From contig OY728119.1 in the NCBI GenBank assembly GCA_963277665.1, positions 311,632,206 through 311,696,205 of the forward strand: 64,000 nucleotides of DNA, given 5' to 3'. The position numbers and the translations under genes are program-made. The notes beneath the pieces were generated by a model, which made no database searches, was not told where the DNA came from, and was given only the letters and a program-made list of their open reading frames with translations. Shown here piece after piece: positions 34,000 through 45,931 of this stretch. How positions within the stretch are numbered: the stretch's first letter is position 1; each line of letters begins with the position of its first letter. The stretch comes from Viscum album. Lineage: Eukaryota; Streptophyta; Magnoliopsida; Santalales; Viscaceae.

Positions 34000-36900
34000 T
34001 GTAACACCGCAAGATTTCATATTATGTTAGTTCTTCAAATTAATTCAATAACTTACACTACACACAACATCGAGTTCAAGCGCACCACAACTTACTAAAC
34101 TAGCCATTGAAAAGCCGTTATGAATAGTATTAACTGAATTTTGAACTATATATAATCCTTATAATTTTAGAATCCATATTATGAATTTCTTAGACATAAT
34201 GTAAGAACTGGTTCATTTTTTTTCAGATAAAAGATGTATTTTTCAAAAAATATATTTTTACCGCCTTTTAATGGTGAACCCTTTTTAAATCCAATATTTG
34301 AAACTTTTATATATTCAATTGGAAAAAATAAACTTCTTCTTTAGATTCAGGACATAATAATTTAGTTTCAATAAATATTTGGTATTTTTTGAAAACTTTT
34401 AATTTTTGATGAATAGTAAAAAATACTGAGTTATAGTTTAAAACCGAATTTTTATTTAAAGAATTATTTATTTTATTTAAATTTATTTTATGTCAAAATA
34501 GATACATAATACCTATATAATTTCAATGTAATTCATTGGAGTCAGTTTATAATAATTTTAGATACATAAAAATATTATTGAACTTTTCACCATCTTTTAC
34601 CCACCTCCTGGGAGAATTAGTAAATTCACATAAAACTGAATTTTACCATTTCTGTGAGTTGAATTTAAAAAATCCAAGATACACAGTTAATATCAGGGAG
34701 TAAAATGTGGTTCAATAAGTTAAAAATAGTTTTTGGTGAATAATAAAGTTTTACTTTTATTTACCATAGTTAAAAGTAAATAGGTTAATTAATGGTAAAA
34801 ATGATATTATTATTACCGTAACACATGTACTAATTCTATTGGATAAGTGTAATTCGACCAAAAACAACCTTAGGAAAAAAATATGACCATTTAGGACCAC
34901 TTGGATTAGATTAAGACATTTATTATTATTTAATTTAAAAAAGAGTTAAAAGTGTTAAAATCGAAGTTTAATAACTAAACCATTTATAATATAAGTTTAT
35001 AAATAATATAAATTCAACTATAAATATTCATTAGAAATATAAATAAATTTCCTACATAATGGTATTTTATTTATAATTTTTAGAGATTAAATAATTAAAT
35101 TTATTAATGAAACAATGAGGATGCAGTAATTACCTTATTAATGAAAGAATCGAAGAAATGGTATTATAAATATTAAAATAAATATAATTTCAAAGTTTTT
35201 ATTAAATTCACGAATTTTATAGGTGAATATGACATTTTAGGGATGATTCAATGTATCTTGTTAGAATTAATCATGTTTTTATGACTTTCACAAAAATAAA
35301 ATACCAAATAGTGTCAAAATTGACATAAATTAATATTTAAAACAAATACTATATTATTGGTTGATATAATATTCCTAAAAATGTAATGTTCAGCCAAAGG
35401 TCTTAAATAAAATTATATATGTCATTAATGTGCCACTTGAGGTTCTCTTCGAATTTTATAGTAGGTTTATTAACCATATAGAGTAAGAATGCAAGAAGAC
35501 ACGGTAAAAGTTAAACTATTTGACTAAGAGTTAAATCTAAAAGATAAGGTTAAAATGGTAACCTAAACTTGTCTAAAACCTATTGGTTGAGTGTATTTCG
35601 ACCCATAACCACCTAATTATCTAAATAAATTCATTTTGAACCATTATAAACCGAATAGGATTGTATAATAAATTAATACTTTAATCTATTCTGAAAGTGA
35701 CCCTCACCCCTCTTAAAAAAGGGAACTTCCCCTTCTCTAAAATTAACACCTCCAAATCCATTTGGATTGGCCAAACCCTGACCAAATGTCATCCCAACTG
35801 TCCTAAATTTATCCTAGAGGCCTTCATTTGGTCATAAATCCAACCTATGGATCCTTTTTGATCAAATCAAAAGGAAGAACCCAAAGAAGAGGTAATGATT
35901 TCACCACCCTCTTTCAAGTTCTCTTATTCTTCCACTTACACATTCTTGGTTGTTTCCATTATAAAATAATAACTCTTGTATCTTATATATACTGTGATGT
36001 CATTATAAATATGTCACAACTATATTCATTATTCTATTCATCTTATTAATGATAATTTCACCATTCGTGTGTACGTATGGCTTACCATCTCCACGTCGTG
36101 GTGTAATTTGTTATTCAACACTATGTTTTTTGGATGGATATAATGATGAGTAATATGTATGAAAATAATGAAAATAACATGATAATGTCTCTGTAAAATT
36201 AATATACCATCCAATTCCACACCTTTAAGGAAATGATATTGTCGCTCGTGCGTACGTACGGATTACCGTCTCCACGACGCGATGAGATTCATTTCCATGT
36301 TCACCATTCATAGATGATTATAAAAATATATATTAGTAATAAGTATGTAATATATGACATAATAATTCTACTGGATATATATATATATGTATGTATTTAT
36401 GTACTTACAAAAATCTTATTCACTTAGTTCCGTTCAATATGACATGAAAACGGAAACAACGTTTATGCGTACGTACGGACTATCGTCTCCATAAATGGTG
36501 TTTTTAATTTCATATATTTGTCTATTATACATATTTATATTCTAAATATATATTATATATAAATCATGTTTTATATTTTGGAAGTATTTAAATCATTATC
36601 TAAGTGATACAATCAAGAGTAACAAGTTAAAACACATACGATAAAGAAAACGATTATTACCCAAAATGTTAATTTAATATAGAAATTATTATTAAATGGG
36701 TAGTATAAAGTCATAAATGAATCATGTATGATATCATAAATATTAATATGTTTCTCTTATAATTTAATAACATACTAAAATATTCATATAAAATGTTAAA
36801 TGTACTCTCGACTAAAAGAAAGTGCAAGGTAAGGGTTAATTCCTCAATCTCATTATTATCCGAGATTGTTTATGTGTAAGTATTTACTGGGAAATTTTTA

Positions 36901-38080
36901 TCATCCATGTCCATTTTTCATAACAATGATTTCAAAATGAATATTTTAAGGATTTTTGAAAGGTAATATTTATCAAGATAAGAATTTTAAATGTTTGAAT
37001 GATTTATCTTTCTAAATCTTTTTAATTAATGTCCATGTTTTCAAAATGATTTTAAGGATTTATTTATATGGACATGAATGTTTTGAAATGATAATTCTTT
37101 TCAAAAGTTTCAAAGTGGTATGGGATACTTTGATTCAAAAATATCTTTTAAATTAAATCCTTTATAAATGTGTGACTTTTAAATGATTTTACAAAAATGA
37201 TATTTCTCTCAAAAAGTTTTACTCATCATTTTCAACTATGTCAGCATCCTTTCCTGGATATTATTTTTGATTGAGGTTGATTTATTATAATACAATCTTC
37301 CATATTGTATTGAATGAGTTATGATATGATTGATTGTGTATGTTATATTTTTATATCAATCTTGTTTTATGGTAAATTTATTGACATTTCTTATGCTAGT
37401 TTTAATATGAATGTTTATGTTATGTTTCAACTTTTTCATATGAGGAATGCAGTGGACTTAGTAAGTGACGGGTGGAGCCCGCTATAGCTCCTCGATGCAT
37501 CGGTAGGTCTCATGAGACAATCTAGTGTCTTGGAACAAGGCCTTGATAAAACGTTTATTTGTAGTCTTGGCACAAGGCCTTGACTATGTGCTAATGATGT
37601 CCGACGTTAGGCATTCCCTCATTCTGAAATTAGTTATTACATGTGATTATTCGACTAGTGGAATATCCATGTGCATGTTTATATGGTAATGTTTGATTTA
37701 TTTTTTTCATATTATGTTCAATTTTATGTTTAAAAATGATGTTTTTGATCACACATATTTCCTTAAAAGTTTATAGCTTTTGCTAAATTATTTACCCTTA
37801 CTGGGCATCTGAGCTCACCCCTTTATTATGCTTTATTTTCCTAGGATTACAAGAAGTGTATTATGATTGATATGCAGGGTTAATCTAAAGGGAATAATGG
37901 CATTCTAAAATATCTATTTTTTTGTATTTTATGTTAGAAAGTGTAATGTAATGTTCATGTATGCAATCTATTTTCCAGGACTACTAAACTGATCGGTCTT
38001 TCGGGACTTCATTCCTTGTAATCATGCCAATGTATTAAAATAATGCACCGACTCTGGGAATATAGGGTTGGGGTGTTACA
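34000..38080 (+). repeat. 3' LTR of element C
   Basis: 4081 bp from TGTAACACCGC to GGGTGTTACA, collinear with 27821-31907. The three GC modules are better preserved here (CGTACGTACGGATTACCGTC at 36251). The TATA box has lost a T. After 38080 the 200-bp repeat of the B LTR resumes. Confidence 0.9.
36060..36505 (+). promoter_or_regulatory. Three GC-rich leader modules in C 3' LTR
   Basis: Copies at 36061-36102, 36241-36282 and 36466-36502. The second contains CGTACGTACG, a perfect 10-base palindrome, followed by GATTACCGTCTCCACGACGC. The first ends with CCACGTCGTGG, itself an inverted repeat around one base. Confidence 0.6.
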
Positions 38081-39989
38081 GATTTAATGAGAGACAAATG
38101 GTTATCTCGTAATTTTGAAATAAATTAGACAATAATGGGGATATTTAATAACATATAACAACATTATAAAAAGGTGATTAAAATTCATAACATAAAATAG
38201 GTGCTTCCATAAAAAGGAGAGAGATGGATCTTTTACTAAATTTCAGCATCATAATGGGTGTACATAAAGGTTAATGGGATGGATTAATGAGATTAAATGG
38301 GTTATACCATAATTTAGAAATAAAATTTTTAGTAAGGGGGATATGTTAGAACATATCCCAACATGAAAAAATGTAAATTAAGAGGTCTAACATAAAAGAG
38401 GTGCTTAGATAAAAAGGAGGGTGGAAGATCCCTTTATAAATTTTGGCATGGTAACGGGTGTACATAAAGGTTCATGAGTGGGATTAATTAGAGTTAAATG
38501 GTTATATCATCATAAATTTTTTACATAGGAAGTAGGTGGTATGGAAGAATATATCCCAAAATTAGGAATTGTAAACAAAAGGAATAAAATTAAGAAGTGC
38601 TTGAATTGAAAAGAGGAGAGTGAGGTCCCTTACCTTGATAGTGTGACTTAAAATGATTGGTAGAAGCTTATTGAGAGCTTAGGGAACCTTGGGAGGACTC
38701 TAAAAAGTGGAGGGTATATTAATAACATGATCAAATTAGTTTTAGTGAAGAGAAATGGGAGCTTGGTTGGGTTTATATATGAAATGAGTGGAAAATTCTT
38801 TATCATTTCTCAAACATAGGTTTTGGGCTCTATAAAAAAATATAACCAAACAAAAAACATTACTATTGTTTTCCCATTGTTTCTGAAAAAGGGGAGTGGT
38901 TTTAATTATTTTATAAATTCATTGTGTGAACTTAATCAAATAATACCCTTGTTGATGTTTAAGTGAGTCATACGCTTGAATAAATGATTCTAAAACCTTA
39001 AAATATATTAATGGTTTTGGAGGATTCATAAAGGATTAAATACATTAATAAAATAAAAATAAAATGATATTATTTTAAATGGAAAATATGTATTTTGTGA
39101 TGTATCCCATTTATAGTATTTATTACATCACTTTTTCGTCATTATGATGTCATAATACACACTATATATTTATACCGTATTTAATTTTTACCCAAAAATT
39201 CGACGGTCTCAAAAAATTATGAAAAATTCGCCATTTTATAGTTCTGAAATTATTATTTAAAAAATACTATTAATTTTATCAGCATAAGTTTCTAAATATT
39301 TTCATTTTCACATTTAAAATAGTAATCGAAATTTATTGAGAAATGCTTAGTGTTTTAACAATAAAAGTTTTCAAATGATTATAGAAATTACATTTGAAAT
39401 CATAAAAAATATATTATAAATTAAATTTATCAATAATAATTTAATAGTAATATTTTATTAAAATATAATTTATTTTAAAATTTCATTAATTCATAAAAAT
39501 TAATGTCTTAATTGAAATTTCATATTACTCAAAAATAAAATTTATGTTTTATCATAACAACGTATAATTTTTATCAAACCGATTACATAATCATTTGTAA
39601 AGTAGAAACTATAATGAATAAATATAATAATAATTTCAATGAAAAGTAAATATAAATATTCATACTATTATGGTTACTTTATTTCTATTATTTGTTATAT
39701 TTTTTACCCTTAATTAACTTGTTTTCCATTTATTGTGGTAATAAATATCTACTATAGTTATTATGCATAGTGTTCAAATATTAAGTGGAATTTATTAACA
39801 AATATGAATCATGATGATTCAAAATAAGGAATCCATTTTATCAAAATAAATTCACATAGGTGTAATGATTTAATTTAACATAAAACCCACCAGCATGATG
39901 AAAAGCGGATTTTCAAAAAAGACATTTTTTAACGAAATGATGATTTCACTTTTACTCTATAACTAGTAATATTAATTATATGAATTTAA

Positions 39990-40026
<37 letters not shown>

Positions 40027-40711
40027 CAATTTAATTTATATTATATTTCATTATGAGATATTTTAATTAATTGAAATAGAGAATCATTATTCTGTTTAAA
40101 ACGGTTTTCAGAAAAAATGCATTTTTAATCCTAGAAATAAAATTATACCAAACTCCAAAAAAAGATGACTATAATGTACTTAATTGAATTAAATATAACT
40201 ATATAATACTTATTTTATATTTAAATAAAAATAAAATTTTAATTTTAATTGTAATTAATTAATGTTTCAAAATAAATGAAACTTTTACATAAAAATAGTA
40301 TTTTTCACTATTCACTGAAAAATATATATTTTCCAAAAAATCCCAAATTCTCATCATAAGTTAATTGTAATATGCTGAAAAATGGATTTATTTTTATCAA
40401 ATAAATTTTCTAAGTTTTATAGAAAATAACTATTATATTTTTCAAAAAAAAATAAGAAATCATTTTTGAAAAAAAATATTTTGGAGAAAAAAAGACATTA
40501 GAAAAAAATTGATTGATTATATACATATTATTAATAAATATATTTAGGATTTATATATTTAATACATTATTTATTATGAATCATATATGAATATTTAATT
40601 TAATGGTTAAAACTTTCATATTTAAATAATCATTATTTTTTTAGTTCCAGTGTTTCATATTGCATATGCTATCAAACATAGTTTTCTCTTTTAAAAACAC
40701 AGGGAGTTACA
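38081..40711 (-). repeat. 5' LTR of element B, second part
   Basis: It resumes the B LTR after C. It carries the rest of the 200-bp array to about 38640, the minus-strand TATA box at 38772-38779, the AT-rich half with a 30-base TA run (39994-40023), and the end AGGGAGTTACA. The target duplication TGAGGTA follows at 40712. Confidence 0.85.
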
Positions 40712-41121
40712 TGAGGTAACTAGGGAAATCTTACTGGTATATGAAGGAGAAGAGGAATTATTCATTAAGGAATATTCATATCCTTGTTTCCAAATATATT
40801 AATATGATTTAAAATTTTAGATGGGATACATCTTCACTCTCAATAGAAGTGTTATGAGTTAGAAGAGATCAAAGAAGGTCGTGATCATATATTCTACAAT
40901 TGAGTCTATGTATATTATGGATTATGAGGTAGCTAAAGAATAATTTTGTTTATGAAACTTAATCCAAAATATGTATGTGATTCCTAGTAGTAAATATTAT
41001 ATCACACTCTATTTTGAAAATACTATAGTGGTGTAAATATCAAAAGATCAAATATCACATCAAAAAATGAAGTAAATACTTCAAAAATATCATCCCATGA
41101 TAGATTTTTCTTAGAAAGGTG
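40712..41121 (+). pseudogene. RNH: Copia A2, RNase H part (between B and D)
   Basis: This continues the A2 frame broken at 22372. EILLVYEGEEELFIKEYSYP stands for the FLVYGG-EEL entry block. MGYIFTLNRSVMS follows for the S-G-(F/Y)-V-F-x-LNGG-x-(V/I)-SW block, then STIESMYIMDYEVAKE for the STxEAEYIA block. SHQKMK and ILQKYHPMIDF close it. A few stops interrupt it. The catalytic DAS has become SYP. At 41126 it is cut by element D, and the frame resumes at 52519. Confidence 0.78.
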
Positions 41122-41126
41122 AATCC
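41122..41126 (+). repeat. Target duplication of D, left copy
   Basis: AATCC, repeated exactly at 52514-52518. Removing D and one copy restores a continuous A2 reading across the junction. Confidence 0.85.
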
Positions 41127-42942
41127 TATTGGATCGAGATTAAATCAAATACACGCAAGAGGGGGGTGAATTGTGTCTTTTCAAAAATCTTCCCGAGATT
41201 GTTTTTTTTCTTTAACTTTAATCAGATAGATTGATACAGCGGAAATATGAAATTCATGGACATATGATATATAGTGGTTTGGGGAAAAGAAGGCCCCTAG
41301 TCCACTCCCCCAATTCTCTACTCCACGAGCTTGGCGATTTTCACTATTTGGTCCTCATCTCAACAGACCTTTCAACAACTGAGTGTAGGCAGTTGACACC
41401 TTTACAATCTAAGGCAAAACACATCCTTCTGGTTCAACCACAGAACCTACTCAGCTTACAATGAGAAGCTGGTCACTGAAGATAAAAAGTATTTGTTTTT
41501 TTTAAACTCTCCCAACTGTTCTTCACAATTGCAATAGAATGCAATTGATAGTAAATAGATCGTCATCTTTAGAAATAATTATCTTCAAAAAAGAGTTATT
41601 CTGATTCGATCCCATTGCAGTAGATATATAAATATAAATCACAACTTTAGCAACATCAGATTCACAATTGATCTTCAATGTCGAATAAGTAAATTTTTTG
41701 TCATGTATCTTTTTCTTTAACAAACAGAGATTTTATCACTCTTCATAATGAATAGAAATGTAGATGAAGATTGACCCTTTTTTTTCTTTTCTTCTCTAAT
41801 ATCGTACAGAAAATCTTGTATATTGATAGATGTATCTCCTCTCATGTATTTTGATCACAATCCTCAATTCGTATTTTTTTTATTTTTATACCAAACAAAA
41901 AAACATAGATATAATGAATACATCCTCTTCAAAAATCAGATCCACAATCTTCACCTTTTTTACTTGCATAATTCAAACATTTGAATTTACATAGTAGTTG
42001 TAACTATCCTTGTAATTCTCCATGAAAATATCCTTTTAATTCAATCCTTAAACGGCTCTGAACTCATCAATGACGTGCTTTAAAATCAGATTTTAATCCG
42101 CTTTAAAATCAGCCTAATAATATTCTTGCAGATCGTTGAAGAATAATATCAACTTTAAACTCGCTGACGCCAAACATAAGGTTCAGTTGTACAATATGCA
42201 CGACATAGATTATAAACATAAGGTTGATGATGTATCCTTCAAACGTAAGGTTGAAAACGTATGGTTGATCACAAATGTAGGGTTGTCCATCCATACTTTT
42301 CTCTTCAACTTTCAAACGTATGGTAAATGATCCATACTTTTATAAGCTTCCAGACTAAAGGTACATGATCCATACTTTTCTAAGAAATGTAAGATTTTTT
42401 ACAAAAGTAAGGTTGATGAACCATAATTTTGAGAAACAAAATTAATGTATAACACTTACGTACGGTTCTCCTTCCATACTTTTATAATATACCAAATGTA
42501 GGGTTCCTTCCTAACATAGGGTTACTTTTAATACGTTGTTTATAACGTATGGTTGATTAGCCATACTTTTCTGATAGTTTGTAAAGTAAATAGTGGGTTC
42601 CTTTCTTTACGCTACATTTCCACATATAGGGTATGAACAGTGATTCTAGGACATGCTTAAGCAATTCCCGAATATATAGAGTATAAACAGTGTTTCCAGA
42701 ACACTAAAATGTGAATACTTTAACAATTAAATCTCTTTGTTCAAGAACTTAAATATTTCTTCCAGATATAAAAAAATAAATAATAAATTCCTGAAACATA
42801 CTTAAAAAATAAAATCATTAGAAAAAAATTAAGGGTATTTGTGAGCATCAAAATCATCATAAAGAGATAGAGTATTGTTCTCAACAATCTCCCTCTTTAA
42901 ATAAAAACATTATGTATTGTTGAAAACAAAACTTTCTCGAGA
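41127..42942 (-). repeat. 3' LTR of element D
   Basis: On the minus strand it begins at 42942 (TCTCGAGAAAG, where the other copy has TGTTGAGAAAG) and ends CCAATA. The terminal TG is mutated here. A repeat-rich zone occupies 42160-42600. Confidence 0.88.
42160..42600 (-). repeat. Palindrome-rich repeat zone of D LTR
   Basis: CGTAAGGTTGA, CGTATGGTTGAT and ATCCATACTTTT recur about a dozen times. CGTATGG and CCATAC are reverse complements, so adjacent copies such as the pair at 42535-42570 form inverted repeats around GTTGATTAG. The other LTR has the same array at 51740-52150. Confidence 0.75.
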
Positions 42943-42957
42943 ATCTCCCCCTTTTTG
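42943..42957 (-). other. Polypurine tract of D, copy adjacent to LTR
   Basis: Minus strand CAAAAAGGGGGAGAT directly before the 3' LTR, the typical copia/Sirevirus tract. Further copies lie at 43075-43088 and 43151-43165. Confidence 0.85.
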
Positions 42958-43074
42958 ATGATCACAAAACCCATAAAATAATAAATGTGAATTTTGATTA
43001 GATAAAGCAATATTTAATTTTAACAAGAATATTTCAAAAACAAATAAACATTGTGTTATCTATAAAAATAAATT

Positions 43075-43088
43075 TCTCCCCCTTTTTC
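43075..43088 (-). other. Extra polypurine-like motif of D, second copy
   Basis: Minus strand GAAAAAGGGGGAGA, 118 bases farther into the element than the tract beside the LTR. Confidence 0.7.
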
Positions 43089-43150
43089 AAAAGAAAAGAA
43101 AATTATCCAAACTTCTCAAAGTTAAAATAAAATTTTATGTTTATCCAAAT

Positions 43151-43165
43151 TTCTCCCCCTTTTTG
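43151..43165 (-). other. Extra polypurine-like motif of D, third copy
   Basis: Minus strand CAAAAAGGGGGAGAA. Three purine tracts within about 220 bases fit the multiplied tracts described for Sireviruses. Confidence 0.7.
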
Positions 43166-43407
43166 TGATATCCAAAATAATGACAGAATATAGAATATAA
43201 CACATAGTAATGTAGCACTAAACTAAAGTAAATGTTATATCTAACCATTTATCAATTAGTGAATCTGGATTACTGGCATATTTAATCAAAGATAGTAAAA
43301 CAAACAAACACACAAATATATAATTAAATACATTGTCATTGAAAATATTTAAAAGTACAAAATTGATAAATATAGGAATCAAGGTTTGGTCTAGGTTTAG
43401 ATAGGGT

Positions 43408-45597
43408 CTATATTGTTTGAACAACTTCCTTGATTTCTGATAATTGTTCCCTTAGTCTCCTCATCATTCCATCACCAAGAATAAAAATAAGATCCCTATT
43501 CTTTTGCGTCATATGAATGTCTTCAATTAAGTTAACTCTGAAAAACTCATGTAGTCTTTCTTCCTTCTCCAAAAACAAAGACAACTTCTCAGTTAACTTA
43601 TCCAAGAGAGATCTGATTCCTGGTTCATTTGAGGTTAATTGTTCAATTAAAAACTTTTGATTGTCCAGCAGCAATGAAAGAGGGGCACTATTTCATTATA
43701 ATTAATTCAATATGTCATTCATATCAACTAAGACAGTGGTTATTTCCTTAAATATTCTGATCAAATTAGGTGAAGTGTCTGAACCAATAGCCTCATCGAT
43801 CCTGATAGATGCCAACATTGTCTCCATAAAAGATTTGAGATCTGACAAATCTGAATTCATAACCATTTCAGACATTAATTGTGCAACGTCATTCAACATA
43901 TCCCTCTTAAAGATTTCATCTTCTTACTTCGAAACTATACTATTCTTTATCCTCTGGAATTTTAATTTTTCTGTTTCCAATTCTCTCCTCAGAGCATCAT
44001 TTTCGTGCTTTACTCTCTCCAAATCCCTGTATATTTCTTCAAATTCCCCATTTTCTGATTCAGAGATATTTTTTGCTTGATTCTCTTTTTCATCATGAAA
44101 GTGAATTACTAACACTAGGGGTAAGGATTCAACATCATCTCTCTCTTTATCGTTTCTAACTGGTTGGTCCACATATTTTTCCTTTGAGTCTTTTCTAGAC
44201 TCTTCTATAGATAAATACTCTTGAAGAACTTATGTGTGTACATATGAAGGGTTTTCATCATGTACATCAGTAATCATATCCTCTATCTGATTCTCTTGCA
44301 TAAGTTCTTCTTCAGTTAATTGAGTACTGGCCACATCTACTCCAGGCACTGCCTATTTTTCAATTTCAACATTAGATTATGGTGTTGTTCTTTGAACTTC
44401 AATTCCTTCAGGTTAAATTTCTATAACATCCAAATCTTGTTCTTGAGTCTCTCCTTTAGCTTCTACTTGAATTCCAGATTGAATATGAGTCTCTTCCACA
44501 GCGTCTGACCCCTCAACAACAACTACCATTGATTGTTCAGCAGTAGCTTCTCGTACAAATTTGTAACTCAATAAATCTTGGGAGGTTAAAACATTTGAAA
44601 CTTTCTCTTCATGAGTAGTAGAATCTCTTCTTATTTTTACTTTAATTCCTTCTTGACTTGCTTCATATGACACAATATCAACTTCAAAACTTATTATTCT
44701 AGAAACAGAGCTAACTTTGGGTGTAGCTTCATTTTCCTTTGACTTTTCAGGCTAAGACTGAGCTCTCTCTTCTTCTACTTCTTCATCAGCCCCTACTGGC
44801 AGGATTTTTCCTTTTAATTTACTCTAGAAATAACTAATTTTTCTTAAAGTACCAGAATTAAAAACATTAATATGGTGACAATTAATTCCAACATCAACTA
44901 GTCTCATCATGTCTTTCTTGAACAAGAGTTTTCAGATGAATCTACCAAATGGGTAGAAATTCATTCTAACTTCACTTTGACAACAATAACTCAAGTACCT
45001 CACCATGTACCTAGGGAAATTTAATTTTACATCACTGAGCAGAAGATACATTATGTACATATTGGGATATAGTATCTTCTCTATCTCTGACATTCTGGGT
45101 GTTATCCTGGTTTGTACAAATTTCACAAGGATCTTCTGATCTGGTTCCAAATCCTTAACGAACATTTTCCTTATGTTAGTAGAGCCAAACAGAAAGAACA
45201 TAATGTCTTCAGATTTATGCACAAAATCTCCTATACTTTTCATATCAAAATGAAACACTCCCTCATAATGGAATTTCAGTATTTTACTAATCTCAATTGA
45301 AGAGATTGAAAAATCTTTATCCTCTATTTTATCCATCATAGTGTCAAAATCATCTCCCAAACTAAATTGAACAGATTTAAATAAATATTGAATCTCTACT
45401 TCATACAAGAATTCCAAATTCTCACTATTTAAGGTCTGTTCGATATTCTAAAACAAAAGGGCTTGTTTTAATAACAAGTTCGTATGAAATATACATTCTA
45501 AATCAATCACCTTTACCTGTAGGATTTTCCTTCCTTCTTAGCATTGTTTCTCGGCATTGCTGTTCTCGGCCTCATTAGCTCACTTATTCTTTTCCAT
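43408..45597 (-). pseudogene. Element D extra 3' frame (plant-transposon-protein-like N-terminus, coiled coil)
   Basis: A single reading frame of about 730 codons runs downstream of pol in the same direction, from an ATG at 45597 to a stop near 43408. It is broken by over ten in-frame stops but no frameshift. The first third includes NFPRYMVRYLSYC and, across a stop, FYPFGRFI / KLLFKKDMMRLVDVG. This resembles the domain annotated in plants as putative plant transposon protein, with its LPYG-x-L-(I/L)-T-K-(I/V)-F signature. The middle is acidic and rich in E, S and V. The last third has heptad-like stretches, such as EEIYRDLERVKHENDALRR near 44040, suggesting a coiled coil. Sireviruses carry an envelope-like frame in this place. 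No signal peptide or clear membrane segment is visible, so I avoid calling it envelope. Confidence 0.6.
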
Positions 45598-45931
45598 TTC
45601 TGTGAAAATATCTCTAGGTTTGAAGGTTAGGGTTTTAGAGGTTCTAAAATTAGGGTTGACAAGTAGTGGTGTGGTTTCGTAGGTTCGAAAGGGTTTTTGG
45701 TGGAAATGAAACAGTTCAAAATTCGAAAGGCTCTGACAGCCTTGATTCCTATGTTTTCAATAATCATTACATATATTTAAAAACAAAAAAAATAAAAATA
45801 AAAATGACCACGGCGTATATAAAAAAAATAACAAGTTTAAATTAAAAAATATATTTAAAAAATAAATAAACCTAGCTCCCCCTTAATAAAATAAAACCTT
45901 GCAGTGGGAAGTGGTTTAGTAAAAATATCTG

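Larger units (their letters stand above)
27821..38080 (+). mobile_element. Element C: gag-only Ty3/gypsy-type element with 4.08-kb LTRs
   Basis: LTRs at 27821-31907 and 34000-38080 begin TGTAA and end TTACA. Between them lie 2092 bp with an initiator tRNA-Met primer site, a broken gag, an unrecognisable stretch and a purine tract. No protease, RT or integrase motif is present, so the element matches the class of gag-bearing terminal-repeat retrotransposons that borrow pol from relatives. It sits in the 5' LTR of B; the flanks (GTTTTT before, GATTTA after) are only an imperfect duplication. By eye 12 of the first 150 LTR bases differ. Confidence 0.88.
22373..40711 (-). mobile_element. Element B: large-LTR, non-coding retrotransposon (LARD-like)
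   Basis: Two direct copies of about 3.65 kb (22373-26016, and 26804-27820 joined to 38081-40711) flank 787 bp without any coding frame. Four signals show that the element reads on the minus strand: TATATAAA boxes, a purine-rich GGGGAATAA beside the left LTR, a primer-site-like sequence beside the right LTR, and LTR ends TGTAA...GTCA in that direction. It lies in the A2 pol gene with a 5-7 bp target duplication, and its right (5') LTR is split by element C. With no gag or pol it would depend on proteins from another element. Confidence 0.85.

Noticed and set aside
41130..41131. LTR end of D at the TG here
   Set aside because: Starting at 41127 gives an exact AATCC target duplication and puts the primer site directly after the matching end at 50699.
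43712..44080. A 122-codon plus-strand frame opposite the extra frame of D
   Set aside because: It is the antisense shadow of the coiled-coil region of the minus-strand frame.
45448..45516. A 69-bp intron candidate at the start of the extra frame of D (CAG|GTAAAG ... TTTTAG|AAT on the minus strand)
   Set aside because: The stretch is a multiple of three and reads through in frame except for one stop, and the adjacent exon has stops of its own, so simple decay explains it better.
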